Assembly: GCF_001574435.1 (NCBI RefSeq)
Contig: NZ_LOCN01000004.1
Location: 121,733 to 185,732 of the forward strand
Length of the DNA stretch: 64,000 nucleotides
Source of the DNA: Moritella sp. JT01
GTDB taxonomy: Bacteria; Pseudomonadota; Gammaproteobacteria; Enterobacterales; Moritellaceae
Reading direction: 5' to 3'
A program made the translations under genes and the position numbers. Position 1 is the stretch's first letter; each line of letters starts with the position of its first letter. This document shows positions 40,067 through 50,136 of the stretch, piece after piece. The notes under the pieces are model-generated. The model was not told where the DNA came from. It was given only the letters and a program-made list of their open reading frames with translations, and ran no database searches.

Positions 40067-40452
40067 ATTTCCGATACCAATGAACAACCTCAGTATTCAT
40101 ATTCAATCATCTCTGCATAATGCCCTATCTACACCGTTAAATAAGTCATGCACAAATTATTCTAGCTGATCAAACTGTTACTCGAACAATATTATTGATA
40201 ATCACATCAATAATCGGCCTGCCCCCCCCCTAAATAAGCGGTGTGAGCGAGATTAAACTTAGAGTGTAAACTTTAATAAAATATCAGATAAGACCAGTTA
40301 AATGCTGTTATATTCTACGAAAATCATATAGTGTGTAGGGAATTAGCAACAATCATACTTTATATTACTTTATGATTGAAGTTTTCAGAAAAGCTAGCAA
40401 AGACAACGCGTTTAGCGACGTTAGCGTCATTTTACCAGACAATGGAAGCAAT
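40067..40452 (+). other. Leader region of aroQ-accB-accC
   Basis: 386 nt with no supported gene. It contains a run of nine C residues at 40222-40230, which is unusual in this AT-rich sequence, and several AT-rich -10-like elements (for example TATATT near 40311). The aroQ frame is open upstream to 40372, but that part has no family resemblance. The long leader may carry control of fatty-acid synthesis, as accBC leaders do in E. coli. Confidence 0.4.
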
Positions 40453-40911
40453 ATGTCGAACAAACTCAGAATATTGTTACTCAACGGACCGAATCTAAAT
40501 CTTTTAGGTAAAAGAGAACCTGAGACTTACGGCTATCAAACACTTAGTGACATTGTAGAACATTTAAACGATGTTGCAACTCAGCACGATATTGATCTGC
40601 GCCACGAACAGTCTAACGCAGAACACGAGCTCATTAATCATATTCATGCAGCGATGGGAAATACTGATTTTATCATTATTAACCCAGCTGCATATACGCA
40701 TACAAGTGTCGCAATTAGAGATGCATTATTAGGGGTTTCAATCCCATTTATCGAAGTACACCTCTCTAATGTACACGCACGAGAACAATTTCGTCATCAT
40801 TCTTATCTGTCAGATATCGCCAAAGGCGTTATTTGTGGATTAGGGGCTGATGGTTATGAATTTGCGTTGCTTTCTGCTGCCAAACAGCTAAAGCAAACTA
40901 ACAACAAATAA
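40453..40911 (+). CDS. aroQ: Type II 3-dehydroquinate dehydratase
   Basis: Third step of the shikimate pathway; a dodecameric cytoplasmic enzyme. From the ATG at 40453 the product is 152 aa, the family length. It has [20 protein letters not shown] (catalytic Tyr near residue 25), [20 protein letters not shown], and [20 protein letters not shown] with the active-site His. The longer ORF from 40372 adds 27 residues with no similarity and no ribosome site. GGAAG lies before the chosen start. First gene of aroQ-accB-accC, an order common in gammaproteobacteria. Confidence 0.96.
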   Translation: MSNKLRILLLNGPNLNLLGKREPETYGYQTLSDIVEHLNDVATQHDIDLRHEQSNAEHELINHIHAAMGNTDFIIINPAAYTHTSVAIRDALLGVSIPFIEVHLSNVHAREQFRHHSYLSDIAKGVICGLGADGYEFALLSAAKQLKQTNNK

Positions 40912-40924
40912 TAAAGAGATTATG

Positions 40925-41365
40925 ATGGATATCCGTAAAATTAAAAAACTGATTGAACTTGTTGAAGAATCTGGCATTGCAGAATTAGAGATTTCTGAAG
41001 GCGAAGAGTCTGTTCGAATCAATCGTTTTAGCAGCGTGGCACCACAAGTACAATACGCACCTGCTCCTGTAGCACCTGTGGCAGCGCCGACTCCAGCGGC
41101 AGCAGTTGAAGCAGCTCCAGCAGAAGTAGCGGGCCATCAAGTTCGTTCTCCTATGGTTGGTACTTTCTATAATGCCGTATCTCCAGGTGCAGCACCGTTT
41201 GTTGCTATTGGCCAAACAGTCAATGTTGGCGATACACTTTGTATCCTAGAAGCAATGAAAATGATGAACCAAATTGAATCAGATAAAGCAGGCGTAGTTA
41301 AAGCTATCCTAGCAACAGACGGTCAAGCTATTGAGTTTGATGAACCTCTTTTCATCATTGAATAA
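40925..41365 (+). CDS. accB: Biotin carboxyl carrier protein of acetyl-CoA carboxylase
   Basis: Carries carboxybiotin between the AccC and AccAD centres in the first step of fatty-acid synthesis. The 146-aa product has the N-terminal [17 protein letters not shown] region, an Ala/Pro-rich linker (about residues 42-68) and the biotinyl domain with [10 protein letters not shown], where K112 is the biotin site. Two ATGs are adjacent (40922 and 40925); the second matches E. coli and has better spacing from AAAGAG. It begins 13 nt after aroQ and is followed by accC. Confidence 0.96.
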   Translation: MDIRKIKKLIELVEESGIAELEISEGEESVRINRFSSVAPQVQYAPAPVAPVAAPTPAAAVEAAPAEVAGHQVRSPMVGTFYNAVSPGAAPFVAIGQTVNVGDTLCILEAMKMMNQIESDKAGVVKAILATDGQAIEFDEPLFIIE

Positions 41366-41379
41366 CGACGGAGTTTACA

Positions 41380-42738
41380 ATGTTGGATAAAGTTGTTATC
41401 GCCAATCGCGGCGAAATTGCACTACGTATTCTTCGCGCTTGTAAAGAATTAGGCATCAAAACTGTTGCAGTTCACTCAACCGCTGATCGTGAATTAAAAC
41501 ACGTATTGCTGGCTGATGAGACAGTTTGTATTGGTAAACCTGCGGCAGTAGACAGCTACCTAAATGTACCTGCAATCTTAAGCGCAGCAGAGATCACAGG
41601 CGCAGTTGCCATTCATCCTGGTTACGGTTTCTTAGCTGAAAACGCTGATTTTGCTGAACAGGTTGAACATTCTGGTTTTATTTTCATCGGCCCTAAAGCT
41701 GAAACTATTCGTCTAATGGGCGATAAAGTATCTGCGATTGCGGCAATGAAAAAAGCCGGTGTACCTTGTGTTCCAGGTTCTGATGGTCCCCTTGATACAG
41801 ACGCTCAACGCAATAAGAGCATTGCTAAACGCATCGGCTATCCGATCATTATTAAAGCTGCCGGTGGCGGTGGCGGTCGTGGTATGCGTGTTGTTCGTGA
41901 AGAATCTGAATTACTTGATTCTATCGCACTCACGCGTAACGAAGCCGGTTCATTCTTCGGTAATGACATGGTATACATGGAGAAATTCCTAGAGAATCCA
42001 CGTCACATCGAAGTTCAAATACTGGCTGATGGTCAAGGTAATGCAATCTATCTTGGCGAGCGAGATTGCTCACTACAACGTCGTCATCAAAAAGTAGTTG
42101 AAGAAGCGCCAGCACCGGGCATTACCGCTGACATTCGTCGTCATATCGGTGAACGCTGCAGTCGTGCTTGTGTTGATATTAACTATCGTGGCGCTGGTAC
42201 TTTCGAATTCCTGTATGAAAATGGCGAATTCTATTTCATCGAAATGAATACCCGTATTCAGGTTGAGCACACGATCACCGAAATGGTTACTGGCATTGAT
42301 TTAATCAAAGCACAGTTACGTGTTGCTGCTGGTATGCCATTAACGATATCGCAAGATGAAGTGCGCTTAACAGGTCATTCAATTGAGTGCCGTATTAACG
42401 CCGAAGATCCAGAGACATTTATTCCAAGTCCTGGTCAAATCAAACGTTTCCATGCCGCAGGCGGTTTTGGTGTACGTTGGGAATCGCATGTTTATGCGGG
42501 TTATAAAGTACCACCGCACTACGATTCAATGATCGGTAAGTTAATCACTTATGGTGAGAATCGTGACGTTGCGATCTCAAGAATGCGTAATGCATTAAGC
42601 GAGATGGTGATTGATGGTATTAAGACTAATATCCCACTGCATTTAGATATTTTAAGTGATGAAAACTTCCAGAATGGTGGCACTAACATCCATTATCTAG
42701 AGAAGAAATTAGCGCTAAAAGCGCAAAACGCGCAATAG
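41380..42738 (+). CDS. accC: Biotin carboxylase subunit of acetyl-CoA carboxylase
   Basis: An ATP-grasp enzyme that carboxylates AccB biotin using bicarbonate. The 452 aa match E. coli AccC (449). Features include [25 protein letters not shown], the Gly-rich ATP loop [14 protein letters not shown] (about residues 159-172), and the catalytic-region phrases [20 protein letters not shown] and [16 protein letters not shown] is 8 nt before the ATG; 14 nt separate it from accB. The operon terminator follows. Confidence 0.98.
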   Translation: MLDKVVIANRGEIALRILRACKELGIKTVAVHSTADRELKHVLLADETVCIGKPAAVDSYLNVPAILSAAEITGAVAIHPGYGFLAENADFAEQVEHSGFIFIGPKAETIRLMGDKVSAIAAMKKAGVPCVPGSDGPLDTDAQRNKSIAKRIGYPIIIKAAGGGGGRGMRVVREESELLDSIALTRNEAGSFFGNDMVYMEKFLENPRHIEVQILADGQGNAIYLGERDCSLQRRHQKVVEEAPAPGITADIRRHIGERCSRACVDINYRGAGTFEFLYENGEFYFIEMNTRIQVEHTITEMVTGIDLIKAQLRVAAGMPLTISQDEVRLTGHSIECRINAEDPETFIPSPGQIKRFHAAGGFGVRWESHVYAGYKVPPHYDSMIGKLITYGENRDVAISRMRNALSEMVIDGIKTNIPLHLDILSDENFQNGGTNIHYLEKKLALKAQNAQ

Positions 42739-42781
42739 GCTTTAAATCAGTTCTAAATAAGAGTTAAGCTCATTGAAGATC

Positions 42782-42817
42782 AAAAAACCCAAGCGATTTA
42801 CTCGTCTTGGGTTTTTT
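42782..42817 (+). terminator. Terminator of aroQ-accBC
   Basis: Arms AAAAAACCCAAG-CGA and TCG-T-CTTGGGTTTTTT around a TTTAC loop, followed by AT-rich sequence. Confidence 0.93.
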
Positions 42818-43214
42818 ATTATGCGCCTAAAAGTTAGCTGGTATGACCTCTATAATAACCACCCTATTTATCTGCATTTCCGTCTCACATTACCGTTGAT
42901 CATCTAAAACGCGTTATAAAAATAAGCGAAAAACACTAAATGAAAATATTCGCATAAAACAAACCAAATAAATACACTCAAAAACAATAGCTTACACCGC
43001 ATCGGTAAATGACACCGTTCGTTTAGAACATTTATCCTGAACCTGCATATAATTTTTATTCACCATTGCTATAGGCATTATTTTTTCGACCGTAAAAAAA
43101 AGTACTGTGTACAAGCACCCCGTAATCACTATACATTTTATGGTAGTTTAATATCAATTTTAACAATGGGATAGGATATTTCATTGCGTCAACAGCGTTA
43201 ATTTGGGGAATATT
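42818..43214 (+). other. Upstream region of the chitinase gene
   Basis: About 400 nt of AT-rich DNA without a supported gene. It must hold the chitinase promoter. I see no clear CRP site or terminator by eye. It ends in a strong ribosome site (GGGGA). Confidence 0.4.
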
Positions 43215-44870
43215 ATGAAGCTAAAATCTATACTTTCGGCGGCAATATTTACCGGCTTATTTTCAACAGCAGGTATTGCAGGGACGATCACTTCACAGGA
43301 CGACAATGTGGTCGTTGGTTACTGGCACAACTGGTGTGATGGTGGTGGTTATAAGGGGGGTAACGCCCCTTGTGTTGACCTCAGTGAAGTCAACCCGCAG
43401 TACAATGTAGTCAACATTTCATTTATGAAAGTTTATGATACCGCAGAAGGTCGAATCCCAACCTTTAAGCTAGACCCAACGATAGGTATGAGTGAAGCTG
43501 AATTTATCGAGCAGATCAATACCCTTAACAGTCAGGGACGCAGTGTACTACTCGCCCTTGGTGGTGCAGATGCACATATCGAGTTAACTCGTGGTGATGA
43601 AGATGCACTCGCAGCAGAGATTATTCGTCTTACAGATCGTTATGGTTTTGATGGTCTCGATATCGACTTAGAACAAGCTGCGATTACAGCGAAAGATAAT
43701 CAGTTTGTTATCCCGACCGCATTAAAAATGGTGAAAGATCATTACCGTAAAACCGGTGACAACTTTATGATCACCATGGCGCCCGAATTTCCATACTTAA
43801 CTGTAAATGGTGCTTATACACCTTATCTGACCGAGCTCGATGGTTATTATGATTTTATTAACCCGCAATTCTATAATCAAGGTGGTGATGGTCTCTGGAT
43901 TGAAGGCGTGGGTTGGATAGCACAAAATAATGACGAATTAAAAGAAGAATTTATTTACTATATTGCTGACTCTCTCATTAACGGCACGCGTAATTTCTAC
44001 AAGATCCCACATGATAAACTGGTATTTGGACTGCCTTCGAGTAATGATGCCGCAGCCACCGGTTATGTCAAAGACCCTCAAGATTTGTATCGTGCGTTTG
44101 ATCGTTTAAAAGCACAAGGACAACCACTGCGTGGTGTCATGACCTGGTCAGTAAACTGGGATATGGGGACAGACGCAGCGAACAACAGTTACAATCAGCA
44201 GTTTATTAAAGATTACGGCAATTTTATTCATAATCAATTACCGCCAGTCGTCGATATGACGCCAACCTTGGCTGGTATTGTCGATACACGCATCGAACTT
44301 AATGGTAGTTTTGATCCTTTAACAGGTATTACCGCTAAAGATTACCAGGGTAATGACATCACGGGTGATATAGAGATATCAGGTCATGTTGATACGAATC
44401 AAGTCGGTGAATATCTATTAACGTACAGCGTCAGCAGTGATGATAAAACAGAAAACCAAGTGCGTAAGGTAACGGTATACGAAGTATTACCAAGCATTGA
44501 AGGTATCACAGATACCACGATTGTGATTGGGGGTCAGTTTGATCCAATGCAAGGAGTTACAGCAAACCATCCAACCCAAGGCGATCTCACCAGTAACATC
44601 ACTGTCACAGGAGCGGTAAATACCGATGTTATAGGTGAATACGAGTTAACTTATACCTTAACCTACGGCCAAGATAATCAACAGACCATGACGAATAAAC
44701 GCACCGTTACCGTGGTTAGCGATATTGTTAATAACAGTGATTGGCAAGCTGATACCGTCTATGTGGGCGGAGATAAAGTCACTCATAACGGTTCAACATG
44801 GACAGCGCAATGGTGGACTAAAGGTGAAGAACCGGGAACAACAGGAGAATGGGGGGTTTGGCGCAAGTAG
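43215..44870 (+). CDS. Secreted GH18 chitinase with Ig-like and chitin-binding domains
   Basis: Hydrolyses chitin outside the cell. The 551-aa product has a signal peptide (1-22, ending GIA), a GH18 TIM barrel (about 30-345) with the signature DGLDIDLE at 146-153 (E153 is the catalytic acid) and the substrate-binding tyrosine region NPQFYNQ. Two tandem DUF5011-type Ig-like repeats follow (about 350-500, each with GxFDPLxGITAxD-like phrases), then a C-terminal CBM5/12 chitin-binding module (WQADTVYVGGDKVTHNGSTW... WWTKGEEPG). The ATG at 43215, with GGGGA upstream, is preferred to the in-frame TTG at 43203. Confidence 0.92.
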   Translation: MKLKSILSAAIFTGLFSTAGIAGTITSQDDNVVVGYWHNWCDGGGYKGGNAPCVDLSEVNPQYNVVNISFMKVYDTAEGRIPTFKLDPTIGMSEAEFIEQINTLNSQGRSVLLALGGADAHIELTRGDEDALAAEIIRLTDRYGFDGLDIDLEQAAITAKDNQFVIPTALKMVKDHYRKTGDNFMITMAPEFPYLTVNGAYTPYLTELDGYYDFINPQFYNQGGDGLWIEGVGWIAQNNDELKEEFIYYIADSLINGTRNFYKIPHDKLVFGLPSSNDAAATGYVKDPQDLYRAFDRLKAQGQPLRGVMTWSVNWDMGTDAANNSYNQQFIKDYGNFIHNQLPPVVDMTPTLAGIVDTRIELNGSFDPLTGITAKDYQGNDITGDIEISGHVDTNQVGEYLLTYSVSSDDKTENQVRKVTVYEVLPSIEGITDTTIVIGGQFDPMQGVTANHPTQGDLTSNITVTGAVNTDVIGEYELTYTLTYGQDNQQTMTNKRTVTVVSDIVNNSDWQADTVYVGGDKVTHNGSTWTAQWWTKGEEPGTTGEWGVWRK

Positions 44871-44904
44871 TCAGTAACTAAACGCTTTATAAATACATAA
44901 CCTA

Positions 44905-44942
44905 AAAAATCCAGTATTAGCACACGTTAATACTGGATTTTT
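44905..44942. terminator. Convergent terminator between the chitinase and phn oxidase genes
   Basis: 15-bp arms AAAAATCCAGTATTA and TAATACTGGATTTTT with a short loop, and A and T runs on both sides. Confidence 0.92.
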
Positions 44943-44972
44943 CATGACATTTATTACTCACTGAACAGTGTA

Positions 44973-46427
44973 TTACTTATCTGCCTTACCGGCCGCATTA
45001 GCAAACTTAGCCAACTGTTTATCTAACCAGAAAGGTGCCGTTTCGTTATCTTCACAACGTTCTTTACGACGAATCGCATTACGTACCATCATGGTGCCTA
45101 ACCAACGTATAGGCTCAGGAGGAAAGCCGCCTTTCGGCCCTGTCGTTAAGCCGTTATCACTCCATTTGTCATTATGGCCAAGCAACATAGATGATAATAT
45201 TTTGCCACCGATCCAAGTCTGGCCAACGCCACTACCTGAATAACCAAAGCCATAATAAATATTGCCTACGTCTTCAATTTTACCAAAAAACGGCAGTCCC
45301 GTTGCAGAACGATCGGAAGGGCCAGTCCAAGTCACGGCAAACTCTTCATCCACCAGCGTCGGAAATAATTTATCAAACGACTCACGTAATAACTTACCAT
45401 AACGGGTCGATTTATCGAATAAAGGTCTGACTGCATTGCCATAAGAGAAATGATTACCTCCCTTACCTAACATTAAGCGGCCATCTGGCGTAGTACGGTA
45501 GTAATGCACAAAGGTACGTGAATCCAGTACGGTTTTGCCCTCTACCAAACCCATTTTTTTCAACTTTTCTGGTATTGGTTTAGTGATTGCCATGTCTGAA
45601 GATACGACTACGATCTTATTTTTAAATTGTGGAAATTGCTCTAACATCCAAGCATTCAATGCCATCACCGATTTCGTCGCGTAAACAGTCCCTTTCGGGG
45701 TATTAATCACAATTTTATGCTTTGTTTTTTTATTGCTGTTTGTTGACGTAATCGAATTATCATTAATGGCTAACATCGGGGTGTTTTCATAAATACGTAC
45801 CCCGAACTGTTCTGCTACGCGCTTTAAACCACGCGCTAATTTACCCGGTTGTACACTTGCGGCGACGGGAGAGAAATACCCAGACTGATGTAATTCAGAC
45901 CCGGCATGTAACTGTACTTTCTTCGCTTCCCACGCCTGCCAACTGTTTAATTCATGTTTATCTAACGCGGCTAACGTTGCCTCTAAACCACCGGTTTGCG
46001 CAGTATTCGTCGCGGTAAATAGAGTCCCATCACGACGCAGTTCTGCATCAATTTGATACTTTAAACAAAAGGCTTCTATTTCATCCACGGCTTGCTCTGA
46101 CGCTTTCACTAGTTCAACTGCCTGCGCTTCGCCATACAAACGTCGCATCGACAAGTACTTGGTCGACCACGTTAACATGCAACCACCATTACGACCCGAT
46201 GCGCCACTACCACAGAGACTTTTTTCGATGATCATTACATCCAGTGTTGGTTGCTGCTGTTTTAGCTGAATCGCGGTCCATAACCCTGTGTAACCACCAC
46301 CAACAATACACACATCTGCGACGGTATCTGCAGTTAGGGTTTGTGGTTGCACATTATTCCGGTAGTCATCTTCAAGATCCATCGCTTGTTGGAACCAAAA
46401 AGGTTGAAATTCAGGCTGCTTAGTCAT
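44973..46427 (-). CDS. FAD-dependent (amino)phosphonate oxidoreductase, DAO family
   Basis: A 484-aa amine-oxidising flavoenzyme of the DAO superfamily. It has the FAD dinucleotide motif VCIVGGGYTGLWTAIQL (about residues 31-47), the GRNGGCMLTW block and the C-terminal GFGYSGSGVGQTWIGGKIL. It fits the group of putative aminophosphonate oxidoreductases recurrently found beside phnW/phnX, some of which oxidise N-methylated AEP. That role is inferred from context. The ATG at 46427 gives the family N terminus; the ORF runs further up to 46505. A terminator-like hairpin separates it from phnX, so its expression may differ. Confidence 0.85.
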   Translation of the reverse strand: MTKQPEFQPFWFQQAMDLEDDYRNNVQPQTLTADTVADVCIVGGGYTGLWTAIQLKQQQPTLDVMIIEKSLCGSGASGRNGGCMLTWSTKYLSMRRLYGEAQAVELVKASEQAVDEIEAFCLKYQIDAELRRDGTLFTATNTAQTGGLEATLAALDKHELNSWQAWEAKKVQLHAGSELHQSGYFSPVAASVQPGKLARGLKRVAEQFGVRIYENTPMLAINDNSITSTNSNKKTKHKIVINTPKGTVYATKSVMALNAWMLEQFPQFKNKIVVVSSDMAITKPIPEKLKKMGLVEGKTVLDSRTFVHYYRTTPDGRLMLGKGGNHFSYGNAVRPLFDKSTRYGKLLRESFDKLFPTLVDEEFAVTWTGPSDRSATGLPFFGKIEDVGNIYYGFGYSGSGVGQTWIGGKILSSMLLGHNDKWSDNGLTTGPKGGFPPEPIRWLGTMMVRNAIRRKERCEDNETAPFWLDKQLAKFANAAGKADK

Positions 46428-46462
46428 GATCACACTCTGTGTACTTTTATTTTCATGTAACG

Positions 46463-46491
46463 AAAAATAGCTAGCCCTATGACTAGCTATT
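46463..46491 (-). terminator. Intra-cluster terminator between phnX and the FAD oxidase gene
   Basis: On the minus strand the stem AATAGCTAG / CTAGCTATT with an 8-nt loop is followed by a run of five T residues (46467-46463). It lies downstream of phnX and 36 nt upstream of the oxidase start codon, so it should reduce read-through from phnW-phnX. Confidence 0.75.
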
Positions 46492-46554
46492 AACTTTAAC
46501 CACAACCCTGACGCTTAATGATTACAAGCGACAGGTTAAAGGCTAAATAAACGA

Positions 46555-47397
46555 TTATGGACGTTCGCCAGCGGCTAAACGAGCATCAATATCAGCAACC
46601 ACTTGCGGCAGGTCAGCAATGGTATCAATCAGATAATGAGCATTAAATGGCGTGAAACGATCACGGGCTTTTTCACGCGACAGGTATAATGTTGCTTCAT
46701 CTGCGGCAAGGTATTCCGCTAACGTCAGACCAGCCTCGTTACCCGATAATAATAAGCCTACAGTCCACATTCCTGCGTTATGGCCTTCTTCAATGCCCGG
46801 TACGGAATCATCGACTTTAATACACGCACCAACATCGGTAACAGCCATATCAATCACATTCTTAAGTACCATGTAAGGTGCTGGACGACCGCCTGCTGGT
46901 AAGTCATCAGTGGCGACAACACAATCTGGCACATAACCTTTTTCTGCAGCAACTGGTATTAACTTGTCCATAACAACGCGAGGGTAACCAGAGCACGAAC
47001 CAATTTTAACGCCTTGCTGCTTTAGCCCATTCACAACATCGAGTGCGTGCGGGATGGGATCAGCGTACTCACCCACTTTTGCGATCTGTAGCGGCATAAA
47101 TGTTTCGTAAATCGCATCAATCTCAGCGGTACTAATCGTCGAACCAAACTGTGCTTGCCAACGCGCAGCAACGTCAGGTAATTCAGATACGGCTTTAATG
47201 TGATCCCATTTACCGAGACCCATCGGAACCCGCGCTTCCGCTAAGCTAATATCAAAATCATATTGCGATTTAAATGCCGCAATAAAAATAGTGGTCGGAG
47301 CAAATGAACCGAAATCAACGATAGTGCCCGCCCAATCAAAAATAACAGACTGAACATGATTAAGTTTTACTGATTGATCTTGTACGATATTAGACAT
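46555..47397 (-). CDS. phnX: Phosphonoacetaldehyde hydrolase (phosphonatase)
   Basis: Cleaves the C-P bond of phosphonoacetaldehyde to acetaldehyde and phosphate. A HAD enzyme of 280 aa. The nucleophile is D21 in VIFDWAGTIVDFG, the Schiff-base lysine is K63 in MGLGKWDHIKAV, and the motif III/IV region includes KVDDSVPGIEEGHNAGMWTVG. The ATG at 47397 is used instead of the upstream in-frame TTG because GGAAAA lies before it. It is downstream of phnW, which makes its substrate. Confidence 0.96.
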   Translation of the reverse strand: MSNIVQDQSVKLNHVQSVIFDWAGTIVDFGSFAPTTIFIAAFKSQYDFDISLAEARVPMGLGKWDHIKAVSELPDVAARWQAQFGSTISTAEIDAIYETFMPLQIAKVGEYADPIPHALDVVNGLKQQGVKIGSCSGYPRVVMDKLIPVAAEKGYVPDCVVATDDLPAGGRPAPYMVLKNVIDMAVTDVGACIKVDDSVPGIEEGHNAGMWTVGLLLSGNEAGLTLAEYLAADEATLYLSREKARDRFTPFNAHYLIDTIADLPQVVADIDARLAAGERP

Positions 47398-47547
47398 AAT
47401 AATATTTTCCAAAGTAAGCTTTTGTTAATGATTTTGTTACAAATTTTTATGAAAACTGATCTGCTAACAATGCAGTTAAGCACGACAATACTGCGATGCA
47501 GGCAGCTATCAACGGTGTATTAGCCTCCAAGTTAGTCATCACTTCAT

Positions 47548-48654
47548 TCATGCACTTAATTCCCAATATTTAGCTGTTTCCATCGCCACTAATAAGCGCT
47601 GGATATCACTTGGATGTACATCACCAATATTACCGATACGGAAACAGTCAGCGTTTGATACCTTACCTGGGTAAATAACAAAGCCTTGCTCTTTAAGGCG
47701 GTTATAAAATTCTTTAAATTGGTAATCACTGTGCGTTGGTGAATAGAACGAGGTAATAATTGGCGAATGCAATGATGCATCTAACAAGGTATCAAAACCC
47801 AGCTTCGCCATTCCTGCGACTAAGGTTGTTTGGTTTTCTTGGTAACGTTGATGACGCGCCGCAATACCGCCTTCTTCTTCAAGCTCTAATAACGCTTGGT
47901 AAAATGCGCGCACGGTGTGAGTTGGTGAGGTAAAGCGCCACTTGCCACCATTTGTTTCCATACAATGCCATTGGTCATACAGATCTAATGATAACGAGCG
48001 GGCTAGCCCTTTGCATTTTTCCAGTTCACTTTGGCGTGCAATCACAAAACCAAAACCCGGTACACCTTGAATACACTTGTTGGCTGAACTGATCAGGAAA
48101 TCAACCCCCAACTCAGCCACATCCAGTGGAATACCACCAAAGCTCGACATCGCGTCCAAGATCACGATCTTGCCATGTTGTTTAGCCAGTTTAATCACAT
48201 CATCAATCGGATTTAGCATGCCTGTAGTGGTTTCACAATGCACAATCGCGACATGGGTAATACTGTCATCGGCGGTTAGTTTAGCTTCCACTTCAGCAAT
48301 GTTTGGTTGCGCAGTTTCACCCGGCGTAATCACGTCACAAGCGATATTTAAGTAATCTGCAATCTGGGCTATACGGGCACCATAAGCACCGTTATCAACC
48401 ACCAACAATTTGCCATCAGCAGGAATAACACTGCCAATTGTCGCTTCTACCGATGCAGTGCCACTGCCTTGCATCAGTACACTGGTATAACCCGTTTGCT
48501 GAGTCGCTAGTTGAACTAACTTAGCGCGAATAACTTCAACAATGTCTTTGTTATATTCATCATCCCAAGTACACCAATCTTTTAGCATGGCTTCTCGTAC
48601 ACTTGCAGTTGTAGAAAGTGGACCCGGTGTTAGTAATAAATATTCGTTTTTCAT
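47548..48654 (-). CDS. phnW: 2-aminoethylphosphonate:pyruvate transaminase
   Basis: A PLP enzyme converting AEP and pyruvate to phosphonoacetaldehyde and alanine. The 368-aa product begins [20 protein letters not shown] and has the PLP-contact aspartate D168 ([11 protein letters not shown]) and the Schiff-base lysine K193 in [14 protein letters not shown]. The ATG at 48654 is chosen over the in-frame start at 48666 because GGAAGCAGAG directly precedes it. An operator-like dyad lies 14 nt upstream. First gene of the minus-strand degradation branch. Confidence 0.97.
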   Translation of the reverse strand: MKNEYLLLTPGPLSTTASVREAMLKDWCTWDDEYNKDIVEVIRAKLVQLATQQTGYTSVLMQGSGTASVEATIGSVIPADGKLLVVDNGAYGARIAQIADYLNIACDVITPGETAQPNIAEVEAKLTADDSITHVAIVHCETTTGMLNPIDDVIKLAKQHGKIVILDAMSSFGGIPLDVAELGVDFLISSANKCIQGVPGFGFVIARQSELEKCKGLARSLSLDLYDQWHCMETNGGKWRFTSPTHTVRAFYQALLELEEEGGIAARHQRYQENQTTLVAGMAKLGFDTLLDASLHSPIITSFYSPTHSDYQFKEFYNRLKEQGFVIYPGKVSNADCFRIGNIGDVHPSDIQRLLVAMETAKYWELSA

Positions 48655-48667
48655 CTCTGCTTCCATT

Positions 48668-48679
48668 TGGACTATACCA
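48668..48679. promoter_or_regulatory. PhnR operator candidate at the phnW promoter
   Basis: TGGACTATACCA, whose reverse complement TGGTATAGTCCA is identical to the 50137-50148 site and differs by one base from the TGGTATAGACCA sites reported for the related regulator PhnF. It lies 14 nt before phnW. Confidence 0.75.
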
Positions 48680-48887
48680 GTTGATGAGAACTCTAGCAGT
48701 GGAGTGCTAGCTTGGTAAATAGCTCAACAGCAGAATTCATAAAAGGTTCATACTCACGAGTCTTTAGAAAAAACACCGAGACAAAAACGCAAATATAAAA
48801 ATAGATGAAATCTCCTAATTAATTGAATTTAAATAAATTGATCATATTTCTGTCACAAAACAACTCTATCATCGTACTCAACAAATC

Positions 48888-48899
48888 TGGTACAGACCA
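48888..48899. promoter_or_regulatory. PhnR operator candidate at the phnS2 promoter
   Basis: TGGTACAGACCA, set in CTGGTACAGACCAG, is 35 nt before the binding-protein start. It shares TGG...CCA arms and spacing with the other two phn sites. Confidence 0.75.
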
Positions 48900-48933
48900 G
48901 AATCAACCGTTAATAATTTTTGGAGTTACACGA

Positions 48934-49941
48934 ATGAAACAACGTTGGATTATAGGTTCTATCGCTGCCTTAGGCGCCTTATTCACTGCACCAGTATTTG
49001 CCGCAGAAGCAGTGGTGGTTTACACCGCATTTGAAACGGATGTATTAGCGAAATACAAAGTCGCCTTTGAAAAATCGAACCCTGATATCGAAATCAAATG
49101 GGTGCGAGATTCAACAGGCATCATGACGGCAAAATTACTTGCTGAAAAAAATAATCCGCGTGCAGAAGTAGTTTGGGGACTGGCGGGCTCATCAATGGCA
49201 CTGCTTAAAAAAGCCGGTATCCTGAAACCTTATTCACCAAAAGGCGTCGAAAACCTGCGTACTAGCATGATTGACCCAGAAGAAAACAAAGCTTGGTATG
49301 GTAATGATGCTTGGTTTAATGCCATCTGCTTTAACGAATACGTAGCAAAACAGTACAACCTACCTAAACCAACATCATGGGATGACCTGCTTAAGCCTGT
49401 CTATAAAGGTCATATTGCAATGCCAAACCCAGCATCATCGGGCACAGGTTATATGCAAGTATCTGCATGGTTACAAACCATGGGTGAAGATAAAGGTTGG
49501 AGCTACATGACCAAACTGAATGACAATATTGCGCATTACACCCATTCAGGCTCGAAGCCTTGTGTACAAGCAGGCATGGGTGAAGTCGCGATTGGGATAT
49601 CGATGGCATTACGTGGCGCAAAACTAAAAACCCAAGGCGCACCACTTGACGTGATCTTACCTGCCGGAGGTATTGGTTGGGAATCAGAAGCGGTTGGCCT
49701 CGTTAAACCATCAACAGCAGCCAAGCGGGTTGTGGATTGGTCAATCTCAAAACAAGCCAATGAATTATATAATGAGTCTTATGCATTAGTCGGCCATAAA
49801 GACGTCAGTAAACCCGTGAAAAACTATCCAAATGTACAAGACGCGATGGTCGAAATGGACTTTAGTAAAATGGCTAATGATCGTAAAGATGTACTGCATA
49901 CATGGTCAGAAAAATTCGATTCAAAATCTGAAGCGAGATAA
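48934..49941 (+). CDS. phnS2: 2-aminoethylphosphonate ABC transporter, periplasmic binding protein
   Basis: A 335-aa extracellular solute-binding protein of the iron(III)/AEP-type family. It has a signal peptide (1-24, ending VFA) and the mature start AEAVVVYTAFETDVLAKYK. Its length equals that of the PhnS2 family (about 334 aa). The reading frame is open back to 48823, but the ATG at 48934, with TTGGAG nine nt upstream, starts the signal peptide. Ligand assignment rests on the family and on flanking phnWX. A hairpin follows the gene. Confidence 0.92.
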   Translation: MKQRWIIGSIAALGALFTAPVFAAEAVVVYTAFETDVLAKYKVAFEKSNPDIEIKWVRDSTGIMTAKLLAEKNNPRAEVVWGLAGSSMALLKKAGILKPYSPKGVENLRTSMIDPEENKAWYGNDAWFNAICFNEYVAKQYNLPKPTSWDDLLKPVYKGHIAMPNPASSGTGYMQVSAWLQTMGEDKGWSYMTKLNDNIAHYTHSGSKPCVQAGMGEVAIGISMALRGAKLKTQGAPLDVILPAGGIGWESEAVGLVKPSTAAKRVVDWSISKQANELYNESYALVGHKDVSKPVKNYPNVQDAMVEMDFSKMANDRKDVLHTWSEKFDSKSEAR

Positions 49942-49975
49942 TGATTAACCGTGTTAATTAAGCATTGAGATTAAC

Positions 49976-50006
49976 AAGCTAGGCGTTATTTATAATGCCT
50001 AGCTTT
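49976..50006 (+). terminator. Hairpin/attenuator between phnS2 and phnT2
   Basis: A stem AAGCTAGGC / GCCTAGCTT with inner pairing (GTTAT/ATAAT) followed by TTTA. Such hairpins after binding-protein genes usually protect the upstream message or cut down expression of the ATPase and permease. Confidence 0.75.
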
Positions 50007-50136
50007 ATCGTTTATAGTCAATTATCACTCATATAAAAAACACTAAATATTGTTCCAAACTTACTATAAATAATTGTAAAACCTGATAAAAACACTCTAA
50101 CTGTCATCAAACTGTCACTAACGCTGCCTACCATAC

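Noticed and set aside
40372-40452. 27-residue N-terminal extension of AroQ
   Set aside because: The family length is about 150 aa and begins at 40453; the extension has no ribosome site and no similarity.
44968-45430. Two plus-strand ORFs opposite the FAD oxidase gene
   Set aside because: They are antisense shadows of conserved coding sequence without ribosome sites.
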